Assembly (NCBI GenBank): GCA_019915135.1 | Contig: JAHLMK010000018.1 | Span: 62,001-126,000, forward strand | DNA length: 64,000 bases | DNA from: Strobilurus pachycystidiatus | Taxonomy: Eukaryota; Basidiomycota; Agaricomycetes; Agaricales; Physalacriaceae | Direction of reading: 5' to 3' | Shown: piece after piece, positions 12,631 to 22,678 of the stretch | Layout: the number at the start of each line of letters is the position of its first letter | Position numbering within the stretch: the first letter of the stretch is position 1 | Translations under genes and position numbers: made by a program | The notes under the pieces: generated by a model | Databases searched by the model: none | What the model was told of the DNA's origin: nothing | Seen by the model: the letters and a program-made list of their open reading frames with translations, nothing else

Positions 12631-13063
12631 AGGACCCGGGACGCTCACCCCAAGGAGTGTCCGGTTTTGGCAGATTTTAGGGGGCGAAAAATGCGATTTC
12701 AGTGTCCGTTTTTCGCAGATTTTAGACCCAGAATGGCATATCGCTGTCCGGACTTGGCAGATTTGAGGGCCTGCTCAGGCATCTCAGAGTCTCAGCGCTG
12801 AGGTGGGGAAGGTTCGTATGCCGTTCTGGACGAAAGGAAGGAGCCATGCTGTCTGGATGCCATTGTGAGCAAGGTGCATTCGACGCAAAAGCCCATTTAT
12901 AGCTGACTTTCTCACCCAAATCAGTTGCAAATTAGTGACAAGAAGCACGTGAAGTCACAGTCACTGTCCGAGTTGGCAGATTTTTACCCCGATCCCTTGC
13001 AGATTTTAGGCCAAAAATCAGTGTATTTTCCGGACACTCCTTGGCGTGAGCGTCCCGGGTCCT
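12631..13063. mobile_element. hAT-type MITE, 433 bp, with 8-bp target duplication
   Basis: Terminal inverted repeats of 34 bp (12631-12664 and 13030-13063) begin AGGACCCGGGACGCTCAC and differ at one position. The 8-bp direct repeat ACCCGATC flanks the element (12623-12630 and 13064-13071). TIR length and 8-bp duplication fit the hAT superfamily. There is no transposase-like frame, so it is non-autonomous. Inside, the motif TGTCCGnnTTGGCAGATTTTAG recurs four to five times in direct orientation (about 12659, 12703, 12746, 12965, 12995), which resembles subterminal transposase-binding repeats. Confidence 0.88.
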
Positions 13064-13071
13064 ACCCGATC

Positions 13072-13380
13072 GCTTGTCCCATTTTGGGGTTTTGAGGTTG
13101 TCACCCATTTTTGTACCTCTTCCTGTGCTTTCGTCACCCGCACTTTGCTGCTGTAAATTAAAATTTGGCTCTTTGGAACATATCCCTCAGTGCTCAACAG
13201 TGGAAAGATGAAACCTCGCGTGACGCAGACCAGTTAGTTTCGCAGAACCCCGGGTAGGTTGTTGCCGTTTGGGACATAGGTTGTCAGGTTGTCGGTTGTC
13301 AGGTTTTCGGCCAAATTTTGGCAGGGACAACCTCTGACAACCTCCAACAACCGATCGGGACGAGTTGCTGATGCAGACAG
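13072..13380. repeat. Second repeat-like segment rich in GGTTGTC
   Basis: The segment to the right of the MITE carries many GGTTGTC/GACAACC motifs in both orientations (for example around 13104, 13250-13300, 13325-13345) and ends near AACCGATC, similar to the ACCCGATC duplication at its left. This suggests a second, older insertion at or beside the same target site. Its terminal repeats are poor, so the type is not assigned. Confidence 0.4.
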
Positions 13381-13850
13381 GTGAGTCGTCTTGTTAATTG
13401 GTTATCGTGGCGCATCCTGATCTATCATCGTTGCGCAGGGAAATGTTATTGCGGAATGGCACACCCGAGGAAATGAGCCGACGTGCAAAACATACTGGGT
13501 CAATCACGTCAAGAAGGTCTATATCTGTTTCTTTCTAGTGGTCAATTTCTAAAATTCGGATTAGGAGTGCTACGGAGAGAGTCAGCGCATTGTTGAGGCC
13601 AAGCTCGAGAATCATCAGCGTCCGTGGGCGAACTGGGAGGCGATGTGTCGATCAACGCCGTCGTTCTTCGGGTTTGAGGATTGCGGGGTTCCAGATGTCT
13701 GTGAAACAACGGTGAGTTCTTCGTTTCTGTTGGGTGATATCGTACTCTCGAGGGACATGCTAGCGACTAATGCGTACCCAGTTAATCGATGGGATCCATG
13801 GCAAATGGTTTATTCACGATGACAAGTGTCTCTCTAAATCGAGTGACTGA

Positions 13851-14310
13851 AGTATGCGAGGCTTTGATTCTGCTGAAGGAGAACGCGATGGGTGAAATTG
13901 GCTGGAAGTCTGTAAGAAGTTCTGCTTGTTGTATTTTATGTTCCTACCATCGAACCCCGCTATGCTGATATGTACGTGTGGACTTACCTACATATGAAAG
14001 GAAAATTATGCGTTTGAACCATGTTCCTCGCTGACCTGAAGGTACATTGTTTATGGTGATCATTGACACCTCTTCGACTCCCTTTGACCGTCATTTGATG
14101 AGAAATGGGTAGTCCAGTCATCGAAGAATGGAATCTAAACAGATGCAGCGATGTCGTTTGCCGGCCCGCCGTCGCCAATACTCCTCTTCATAAGAAGCAT
14201 TGAGAAATCGAAATCTGGGAGCATAGATACGTGGCGCACTTATATTTCACACTACAGGCCAAAGGAACACCCATTAAGCCTGATCAAGCTGGCAGATGGT
14301 TGTGTATTTC
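13851..14310. other. Intergenic region
   Basis: Sequence between the interrupted membrane protein gene and the start of the duplicated block. No supported gene or repeat is seen. Confidence 0.35.
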
Positions 14311-15797
14311 GTGTGTTTCGCAAACGCTGTGGCGCTAGCCATGCATCTGTTGCGAATTAACAGGATTCGGCCTGATTCGGCATTGTGATGCCGATCGCTG
14401 TATGTGAGTATTTAGCGGTCCTATCGCTTCTGTCTCCGCAAGTGACAGCAACCAATAACTTATGACCTCCACCAAAGACCGTCCCTTTGTACTGAGCCGT
14501 AGTACAATCTATTAAATCTCGCTGGACGAACGTTTGATCTGGAAACTAATCGGCTCAGCCTTTTATCAGCTGGTCTGAAAATCGCTCATCAACAATCGGC
14601 ATTTCACACTCTTGGGGCTTTGGCGAGGTTCTCCGTCGTGTCTGAGTCCTTCCGCTGAATCCGACATGACTCTCTTGATATTCTCCGATGTGGCGCCGAC
14701 TTTGCGCTCTCTAGCGATCTGCTCTTCAACCCTACTGGCGCTAGGAGGAAGCTGCTCCGAAGGCTTGAGCCGCTTGACTCCTCCCAAAAGAAAAAACCTA
14801 CCTACAACCCATGTGGGTACGTCTGGGGTACGTCTGCGGAGCGACGGGTACACATTACTAGACAATAATAACCACTCCTACGTCGATTTGGTCGTCATTT
14901 GTGACAACGAGCAAATGCCGTGTGTCATATTGTACTACCAGCTGAATTCCGTACCTCTGCACTTCAGACCTCTCTTGGCGGGCAGATAGTAGTCGACCTC
15001 TTCCTTGCGGGCGACCACAGTCAGCGCTCCTGGTGCGAATTTTGCTACCGTACTCGTCTTGAACTCCTTCTGAAGCCTATGCTGTACTCGGTCATGACAT
15101 CAATCTCGACTGAGTCAATCATCAACGTACTTAGAGTGAAACGCGACTAAGTGTCGTGATAGAATGGTGTAGGTGGAGACTGAGAGATGATGGCCATGGG
15201 TTTCCCTCCGCCGTGCTCGGGGCAGGAGAGAAGGATCTTTCAAGTGCAGTACCTCGTGAATGATTTGTCCCACGTTGCACTTTGCCGTCGGCGCAAGCGC
15301 CACCACGGGTCGCTGTTCTCACTGAGTGCATGGAGTCAACTGTTAGGTGGCTGGGCATGACTGTATAGTATAGGGAACTCCGACGGCGCTCTCTCAATCG
15401 TCCGAGAACCAGTCTACCTGTACGTTTGGGCACCCCAACGCGCTCTCGCTCACGCGAGGTTCGTGTTGTTGTATTGCAGGTATGGTCCCCGGGTGTTACC
15501 TAATCCCGCTTTTGAGTACACATCAGCGCACGGATATCCTGGGCTGCGTTTCCGATAGATCAGATGGTGTGCGTGACCGCAAACACGCTGCTCGCCCACC
15601 GTAAGAAGCACCACACAGCTAAGCCTCATTCATTGCTTCAACAGTCCTCAAAAACTCATTTGTCCACTTTAGGACGCGACCATACAGCACATCAATTGAA
15701 CCAAACTTAGAAAATGTCGCATATACTTACTTACTCTACGCGTAAGTTCGTCCTCGTTTGTCGTTGATTCTGTTTCACCGTTCACAGGGTTAGGGTG

Positions 15798-15905
15798 CTC
15801 GACCGGGCTTGGAGAACACGTACTATCTTATCGGTAGGCGTTCCGTTCAGGTGGCGTTTGAGTCTCACTCACCAGGACCATTGAGCTCCATGCAAACGTT
15901 TGTCA
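15798..15905. repeat. Upstream module, copy 1 of 4
   Basis: A roughly 100-bp module with the pattern CTCcgCCGGG...AACAC...TCGGTAcGCGTTCCG...TCACTCACCAG. Related copies start near 16198, 18589 and 19009. Each gene of the duplicated pair thus has two copies upstream, one about 600 bp and one about 220 bp before the start codon. Confidence 0.6.
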
Positions 15906-16336
15906 CGAGTTGTATTCAATCGAAGACCGTGTAGATGTCTGCCTTTTCTCATTGCACGCATATATCGTAAGCTCGCCCTCGCTTCTCGTAGAAATTGTTT
16001 CACAGGGTTAGTGGCACATCCTCAATGTTCATCTCAGCGAAGAATGCGTTGATGTCGGGTCTCTTGGATAATACTCAGCTGTCAACTGCACCACGCCAAA
16101 TCGGCTCCGTACTCATCTGCTGGTCATGAGCCTCGTACGGTGTTCAAAGATCAATGGACACCAAAAGGGTACGCCCTCACGTACGCGGTACACCATTTTC
16201 TCCGCCGGGGATGCGAAACACGCACCCCTTCAACGGTACGCGTTCCGTTGACTCAGCGTTCAGCTTTCAGTCACCAGCACCGTTGTAGTCTGGCATGAGC
16301 TAGGCCATGCAGATGCCTACCTTTCCTCGCTCTACG

Positions 16337-16344
16337 TATATAAG
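16337..16344 (+). promoter_or_regulatory. TATA box of secreted-protein gene 1
   Basis: TATATAAG lies 83 bp upstream of the start codon at 16427. The same octamer occupies the equivalent place in the second copy (19143). Confidence 0.75.
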
Positions 16345-16426
16345 ACGGCTTGAATGTGGAGACAACATCCTCAAAGCACCTATCTACCTCATCAGCACAA
16401 CGACGTAGTACACTCCTCACAACACA

Positions 16427-16778
16427 ATGAAGTTCACCGCTATCCTTGCTGCAGCCATCTTCATGGCCACGCCCTCCCTCGTGTCTGCCGCCGCCGCCGC
16501 CAGCTGCAACAACGGCGGCATTTACTGTGGGCAGTCACTCCTTAACAAGGGTATACTACCCTACCACTTGTGTTCCTCACCATTGCCTGACACGTGAAAC
16601 AGGGAACTACGAGGCCCATATCATCCAGGTCCTCCAGGCCAACGGGCAGCCGACCGACCAAGTGCACATCCTCAACTCCCTCTTTGAATGCATTTCGGGG
16701 GGCAACATCAATTTTATCCAGTTCTGTTCCAATGGGTGCGGTGGTGTTGGAAGCACTGCCCCGGATTTCTGCATCTAG
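16427..16778 (+). CDS. Small secreted cysteine-rich protein, copy 1
   Basis: Exons 16427-16550 and 16603-16778 (phase 1 intron, GTATAC to AACAG) encode 99 aa. A hydrophobic signal peptide (about residues 1-21, MKFTAILAAAIFM...) is followed by a mature chain of about 78 residues with six cysteines, consistent with three disulphides, and a conserved core CISGGNINFIQFC. The protein ends two residues after the last Cys-containing motif. Similar small six-Cys secreted proteins occur across Agaricomycetes and are often called candidate effectors or SSPs, but this one has no assigned function. It is 93/99 identical to copy 2 (19233), with five of six differences in the signal peptide and first mature residues. 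A strong TATA promoter precedes it. Confidence 0.88.
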
Positions 16779-18588
16779 GAGATACGAGTATGAGTTTTGT
16801 TTCTTCCGACATGGTACCTGCTTGCTGATTCTGATGTCTAGAGAATGACCACGCGTTCGACAAGCGCCTGTTACTCGGTAGAAAGTCTGAATCGTTTTGC
16901 TTGTAAATGTGAATGAAATACTATTTTGGATGCAGTATTCCGGCAATGTGGGACGCGTCCTTTCAGGCAATGCACCCATATTCTAACTCCTTCATCTGCA
17001 TCGAGCAAGTTTCGGCTCGCAGCCTTAGTCTCGCAGATCCTTACATAGTCAAGCCGTGCTCGGCGAGTGGGTGGACAAATATATCTTCCAATTGACATTC
17101 ATCAATGTATGCATGCATGTCTGTTCGTTTCAGGCTCTTATGATGTGGATATGGGACGATGGAGCCGTACAGACAGAAACAGGTCCACGCGAAGCATCCA
17201 CTGTTACGACTTTACAGACGAACGACTCAACGGCTAGTTCGAGTATTGGTCGCCTATAGAAGAACCGTACATGGGTATGTGTTTTGAGAAAACCGACGTG
17301 CTAGCTCGGATGCATCTCTTGCGAAACACCATGGATTCGGCATTGTGACGCCGAACGTTGTTTGTGAGTGTGTATTCGGCCTAGTACCTTCTCTCTCCGT
17401 AACCAACATGATCTCAACGGCGTCCCAGGAAGAATCCCGCCTGCTGTACTCAAGCGTCGTCACGCCGTCGTGCATTGTTCTCAATCTCGCTAGATGAAAC
17501 TTTACGTCGAATCCTGTCTGCCGGTCTAGACATTCGGGATCCTACGACATCACCATTAATTTCCTTGGGGCTTTGGCGATGTTCTTCATCAGATCTTCCT
17601 TTCTTACCTCGTTTGATATCTCCTGTGGCGTCGACTGTCCATTCCCCGACCTTCCCGCGTTGATGAAAACTCAATCAAAGTCTTGTCGACTCATCCCAGA
17701 GTTGCATCTTACGCTGCTGCCGAAAAAGAACCCACCTACAACCCATGCGGGTACGTCTGTTGAGCGACGGGTACACAATAATAACGACTCGTACCTCGAT
17801 TTGGTCTGCATCTCTGACGGCGAGCGAAGGCCGTGGACTACCAGCCGAATTCCATATCTCTACCTTGCCAGTGCGCCCTGCTCTCTGTCTGCCAGACCGT
17901 AATCGACCTCTTCCTCGCAGGCCACTATAGTCCATGCTCCTGGTGCAAGCTATGGCACTGTATTCGTCTTGAACTCCTTCCGAGTTTCACGTTATCGATC
18001 TTCCTCCATCAGAGTGGTATATGAGGATCTTTTCTAACGCGGATAGGTGTCTTGATGGAATAGAGACTGAGGACTGATGGCCATAGGTTTCCCTCCGCCG
18101 TGCTCGGGGAGCAAAGAAGTCGAATTCGCCAAGTGTAGTATCCCGTGAACGATTTGGCGCACGTTGCAATTCAAGAATGTAGAGAACCAATCTACCTGTA
18201 CGTTTGGGCACCTCACTCTGCTCTCGGTCACGCGAGTGTTATGAACGTTCCCGTGGTTGTATTGCAGGTATAGCAGTCTCCGGGTCTGAGCTATATTCGC
18301 TTCTCAATACACATCAGCGCACGGATATCCTGGGCGCTGCATTCCCGGCAGGTCAGGTGGTGTGCGTGGCCGCAAACACGCTTCTGAGTCTCGCCAACCG
18401 TAAGATGCACCATAGTTCACGGCAGCTAAGCGCTCATCCATTGCTCCAACAACTCATTTGTCCACTTTAGGACGAGACCACACCACAGATCAATTGAAGC
18501 AAATTTAGAAAATGTCGCATATACTTACCTACTCGACGCGTAAGTTCGTCCTCGTTTGTCGTTGATTTTGTTTCACAGTGCTGGGGTG

Positions 18589-18690
18589 CTCCGCCGGGCT
18601 TGCAAAACACCCACTATTTCATCGGTACGCGTTCCGCCTAAGTGGCGTTCGAGTTTCACTCACCAGCACCGTGCACTCCATGCAAATGTG
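18589..18690. repeat. Upstream module, copy 3 of 4
   Basis: Copy of the CTCCGCCGGG...GGTACGCGTTCCG...TCACTCACCAGCACCG module in the right-hand unit. The fourth copy starts near 19009, and the second (left unit) near 16198. Confidence 0.6.
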
Positions 18691-19142
18691 TCACGAGATG
18701 TATTTACTCGGGAGATCGTGCAAATGCCTGCCTTTCTCTCAATGCGTGCAATGTGCATATAGCGTAAGTTCGCCCAGCTTCTCGTATGATTTGTTTCACA
18801 GTGTTAGTGGCGCATCTTCAATGTGCATCGCTGCGAAGAATGCGGTCTTGGCGGGTTCATTGGATAATACTCAGATGTCGACAGCACCGCTTGAAATTGG
18901 CTGGGTAGTACTCATCTGCTGATCATGAGCTCTGGACGGTGTTTAAGCCTCAATGGACACCAAAAGGAGTACTGAGTACTCCCTCACGTACGCGGTTCAC
19001 CATTTGCTCCGCCGGGATTGCGAAACACGCACCCTTTCATCGGTACGCGTTCCGTCGATTTGGCGCCAGAATCTCACTCACAAGAATCGATGCAGTCTGA
19101 CATAAGGTAGGCCATGCCGATGTTTACTTTCCTCGCTCTATG

Positions 19143-19150
19143 TATATAAG
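19143..19150 (+). promoter_or_regulatory. TATA box of secreted-protein gene 2
   Basis: TATATAAG lies 83 bp upstream of the start codon at 19233, the same spacing as in copy 1. Confidence 0.75.
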
Positions 19151-19232
19151 ATGGCTTGAATGTGGAGGTAACATCCCCAGAGCACCCATCTACCTCGTCA
19201 GCACACCGACGTAGTACACTCCTCACAACACA

Positions 19233-19590
19233 ATGAAGTTCACTGCTATCCTCTCCGCCGCCATCTTCATGGTCATGCCCTCCCTCGTCTCCGCCGCCGC
19301 TGATGCCAGTTGCAACGACGGCGGCATCTACTGTGGGCAGTCGCTCCTCAACAAGGGTAAGTATACTCCCTCCCACTTATGTCCATCACCATCGCCTGAC
19401 GCGCGTTGCAACAGGGAACTACGAGGCCCACATCATCCAGGTCCTCCAGGCCAACGGGCAGCCGACCGACCAAGTGCACATCCTCAACTCCCTCTTCGAA
19501 TGCATCTCGGGCGGCAACATCAATTTCATACAGTTCTGCGCCAATGGGTGCGGGGGTGTGGGGAGCACTGCCCCGGATTTCTGCATCTAG
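19233..19590 (+). CDS. Small secreted cysteine-rich protein, copy 2
   Basis: Exons 19233-19356 and 19415-19590 encode 99 aa with the same signal peptide, six-cysteine framework and phase 1 intron as copy 1. Exon 2 differs by a single residue (Ala for Ser before NGCGG), whereas exon 1 carries five substitutions, including acidic residues near the mature N-terminus. The 5' splice site here is GTAAGT, stronger than GTATAC in copy 1. Intact reading frames and conserved promoters suggest both copies are expressed. Function is unknown. Confidence 0.88.
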
Positions 19591-19949
19591 GAGAGGCAAA
19601 CGAGTACGAGTCCTGCTTTGATACGACATAGCTGTTTGCTGACTGTGATGGCCAGGGAATAACAACCGGTTCAATGTACAGATGTCCGCTGCTTACTCAG
19701 TTTGTGGTCCAGTGATGATTGTGTTCCTTGCAAATGTGAATGTAATTTGTCGCCACCCCTGGCTGGGATCATCACCTGCATTGGTGGGTCAAATGGGTTT
19801 GAACGCTTTGAACGCCGTGAAGTTTGAACGCGATCAAAACAGGTTGGAGCTCTGTACGGAATCGAACGACTAAAAGCCTGTAAACTCATCAGCGCCTCAT
19901 ACACCGAAGATAGTCGACCGGTTCGAATCTCAAAATCCTGAAGGCTAGT
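19591..19949. other. 3' flank of the duplicated block and intergenic sequence
   Basis: The 3' flank of secreted-protein gene 2 runs to about 19750. Two stretches further on (near 19858 and 19918) resemble a tRNA B box, but no cloverleaf could be folded. No gene supported. Confidence 0.35.
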
Positions 19950-20285
19950 TCATCTCAAACGGCTACGCGTTGTGAACGCGTAAGCACCATGAGTCGGAGT
20001 CGTAGCGTCTCTGTGGTCAAGCCAAACCGTCTGAGCGCTCTCAAACGTGGGTAAGGTCATACTAGACCCTGGATGTTCGAACAAGATAAATAAAATGTTC
20101 AATCCCTGCCTGGCACCGAGTCCCGCCGACTCGGACTTCTTGTCCTTTGACACGCTCATATTCTCACTCATACTATCCACTGTGCGCTGCGACCGGGCAG
20201 AAAGAATCGTCAATCCACCCATGATGAGAATGAGCACGAAAACACTCGCTTGTGCCACCAAACCATCTCTCGTTTGTGCGTCCAT
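19950..20285 (-). CDS. Possible small single-pass membrane protein
   Basis: An open frame from the ATG at 20285 gives 111 aa with one hydrophobic segment near residues 11-29 (ASVFVLILIMGGLTILS) followed by a charged Ser/Lys-rich stretch. Upstream on the same strand (20350-20745) two other frames look protein-like, including DRVALFGTDAAAFAPTPE near 20700, but I could not join them in phase. This may be the end of a longer multi-exon gene or chance. Confidence 0.3.
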   Translation of the reverse strand: MDAQTRDGLVAQASVFVLILIMGGLTILSARSQRTVDSMSENMSVSKDKKSESAGLGARQGLNILFILFEHPGSSMTLPTFESAQTVWLDHRDATTPTHGAYAFTTRSRLR

Positions 20286-21129
20286 GAGCGAGCATGAGTC
20301 TCGTATTTTAGATGTTGGAGCGTAGTATGCATGCGCAGAAATCAACAGGCTGTACTCTAGTCGGGCAGAAAAACAGCTCCCGGGGGAGAGCTGGTAAAAG
20401 CGTAGAACCCAAAACGTGAAGGCACTAAGTTGCGTATTGCAGTCCGCGTCCTTATCTGCTGGCTCCCTATATATTGAACTGCATCGCTCGCATCATCAAA
20501 CCGCAACGCGTAAGTACTTGATTTGACCCTCAATGGCCCTTTGCCGGAGAGCTCAACATCGTTCGGTGTCGATGAAGCTGTCAATGTCCTTTTTTCATTT
20601 CCAGTCCTTAGGCCTTAGAACTTACCGTATAACATATATCCTATCCGTGACTCGTCGGACGTTGTTCGAGGACAAGGTATTTTCACTCTCGGGAGTCGGC
20701 GCGAAGGCCGCGGCGTCTGTGCCAAACAAAGCCACGCGATCATCACCATGCACTACTGCTTTCCCTCCTCACACCTTCACCCCACCGCGTCGAATTAACC
20801 CTCGGAGACAGCACACCCACACGCCCGACGCGTGCCCTCCGCATGTTTCCTGTCCTGTCATGGGTTATGGGTATATATCAGCCCTAACTCTTCTGCCTCG
20901 TGTTGTGGGAACGTGGCAACTGGTGATGTCTTGAATTATTATAAAGGCGGCATGGAAATGGGATGCGGATGGTCCTGCATTTGCATTTGTACTTGGACTT
21001 TGATTCCCTGATCGCGAAACGACCACGACAACGGGCACAAAGGACCTTCCCATCCATCCATCCATCCCATTATCCCCGCCGAACAAAGCCCTGCCCTGCG
21101 AATCCCCACACCACCCTACCCGGCCCACG
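20286..21129. other. Upstream region, with possible unresolved exons
   Basis: Includes the minus-strand protein-like fragments mentioned for 19950-20285 and the plus-strand promoter of the RanBP1-domain gene. TCCATCCA repeats occur near 21054. Confidence 0.35.
20940..20946 (+). promoter_or_regulatory. Possible TATA box of the RanBP1-domain gene
   Basis: TATAAAG lies 190 bp upstream of the start codon at 21130 on the same strand. The distance is somewhat long, so the assignment is tentative. Confidence 0.35.
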
Positions 21130-22678
21130 ATGTCGACCAGCACGAGCTTCCTCCCGTTTACGTTCAACTTCAACATGCTAGCGGCGTTTGGGCGACGCTT
21201 GTCTGGCCAGTTCGGTGTCGGCTCTGAACCTAGGTGCGTTTGGGTTGGGTTGGGCTTGGGGCGATGAGTTGCTTATCTGTGTCTGTGTAGGTCCGCACCG
21301 GAACACGACGCCACTCCGTCCATCGACGACATCCATACGCACGAATCCGATACCACTCCGAGCACGCCCACCAATTTCACGACCGACACTGGCATCATGC
21401 CCTCCCCCACCTCGTCGCTCAAGCGTAAACGCACGCAAGACGACGAAGAAGACCGACGAGAGCTGGATTACCCGCATGTACGCTTGACACCTGGAGTTGG
21501 AGGAGAGCGAACGAAGGCTGACACGACGTAGAACCTGGCGGCGATCTATCCGTACAAGCGGAGCAGGACTCCGACTGAAGAGACGGCGAAGGATGAGGCG
21601 GAGAACAAGGAACCAGAGATAGAGGCAACTGCCGAGGTTCGTGTGGGCGTCGATGTACGCCGGATTGGGTTGGCTGATTGGATTTGGTAGGCGACGTTGT
21701 CAGCGGAGGACACAGCGCCGGCAGAGGTTGCATTGGAAGACGTGTCGCCGGCAGAGGCTGCGTCGCCGGAAGCGGCAACGCCTAGTCCACCTGCTGCCAC
21801 ACCTTCTTCATCCACGACAATACCCACCACCCCACGTCCCTCCCCGTTCAAGTCCTACTCCTCCTCTCCATTCGCGTCCTACGCCTCCTCCTCATCCTCT
21901 TCATCCCCGTTCTCCACCTTCAAATCCTCTCCATCCCCATTCAGCAGCTCCCCCTCCGCGTTCACGTCATATTCCAAATCCCCTTCGGCCTTCCCGAAAC
22001 CCGCGGATGGCGGTGGGGACAACGGGGGCTGGCTAGAGCGGATTGGGGGAGATCGAGGGGACGAGAAGGAGAGCAAACCAAAGAAGGCGTTGGATAAGGG
22101 CAAGGGGGTCAAACGTACGTCTACTCCCCCTCCTCACCCTCACCCCCCCACCCCCTCTTCCTCCCTCCACCCACTAACGCACCCTCCCAGCGTCAACAGG
22201 CGAAGAGTCCGAAGAGCTCCTGCACGAAGTCAAAGGCGTCAGGCTGTACGTCAAGCGCGGCGCGCTGCCCTTCCGTGCCGCTGTCATGGGGTGCGTCAAG
22301 GTCCTCGGCGACGGGGACAAGAAGCGTCGACTCGTCTTCCGGCGCGATCCCCTCCAGCAAGTCGCGCTCAACTTCCGCCTGGGCACGCACCTCCAGTGCT
22401 CGGTCGACGCGGACGATGGTGGCGTTGTCAGGATTGTTTGCTTGGAGGACGCCGATGAGAAACAGAAGGAAGTCGTCATATACGCGTTCAAGGTACGTCT
22501 TTTTCTTCCTCATTCTGCGCTAATTCTGACGATGGATTTGCAGGCGGGACGAACGACGAACAAGGACGCGTGGCGCTCGTTTGGCGATGGCGTGCTGAAG
22601 GTCGTTAGAGGACAAGACGAGGAGGAGAAGAGCGAGGATGTAGTGGAAGCAGAGAAAGGACAAGAGGAAGTAGCATGA
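21130..22678 (+). CDS. RanBP1-domain nuclear protein (Nup50/Yrb2-like)
   Basis: Six exons (21130-21233, 21291-21477, 21532-21636, 21691-22114, 22191-22492, 22544-22678) join in phase to 418 aa. The N-terminal 290 residues are disordered, with a basic SLKRKRTQ element, an acidic stretch and a long Ser/Pro/Phe-rich tract of repeated PFxSYxSS-like units. The C-terminal domain (about 295-405) has the RanBP1 fold signature: TGEESEELLHEVKGVRLYVKR at its start, then RRLVFRRDPLQQVALNFRL. Family knowledge: such domains bind Ran-GTP in nucleocytoplasmic transport. Canonical FG repeats are absent, so assignment to Nup50 versus Yrb2 is open. Confidence 0.8.

Larger units (their letters stand above)
12028..13850 (+). 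pseudogene. Single-pass membrane protein gene interrupted by a MITE
   Basis: Recognisable coding segments: 12028-12035, 12089-12622, 13439-13516, 13565-13711 and 13782-13850 (stop). The protein has a disordered N-terminus, one transmembrane segment at about residues 67-83 (FIAIAILVLVLVV), then a luminal repeat with C, W, GxW and CxxYW-type motifs (CKTYWVNHVKKECYG; MCRSTPSFFG; GIHGKW), a pattern I associate with a conserved basidiomycete family of unknown function. Between coding segments two and three lies the 433-bp MITE at 12631-13063 plus about 300 bp of further repeat-like sequence. Read through, the element introduces a stop at about 12678. Excising it leaves a phase mismatch with the next exon, so the gene is probably disabled in this strain. 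The stop-terminated 5' part could still be expressed. Confidence 0.65.
14310..16925. repeat. Tandem duplication, left copy (about 2.6 kb)
   Basis: Stretches shared with 17280-19750 in the same order and orientation include GGGGCTTTGGCGA near 14613/17569, a CCTACAACCCATG block near 14803/17738, TTTCCCTCCGCCGTGCTCGG near 15201/18089, GCACGGATATCCTGGGC near 15528/18318, and the whole secreted-protein gene. The offset shrinks from about 2.97 to 2.79 kb, showing small indels since duplication. Apart from the terminal gene the unit has no supported coding region; the open frames in it are not conserved between copies. Confidence 0.85.
17280..19750. repeat. Tandem duplication, right copy (about 2.5 kb)
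   Basis: Second copy of the block described at 14310-16925, in direct orientation. Similarity extends past the gene into the 3' flank (TGTGAATG near 16908 and 19737). About 350 bp of non-duplicated sequence (16925-17280) separates the copies. Confidence 0.85.

Noticed and set aside
19850..19935. tRNA gene suggested by GGTTCGAATCT and a nearby GTTCGATTCC-like sequence
   Set aside because: No acceptor stem or anticodon arm could be folded on either strand.
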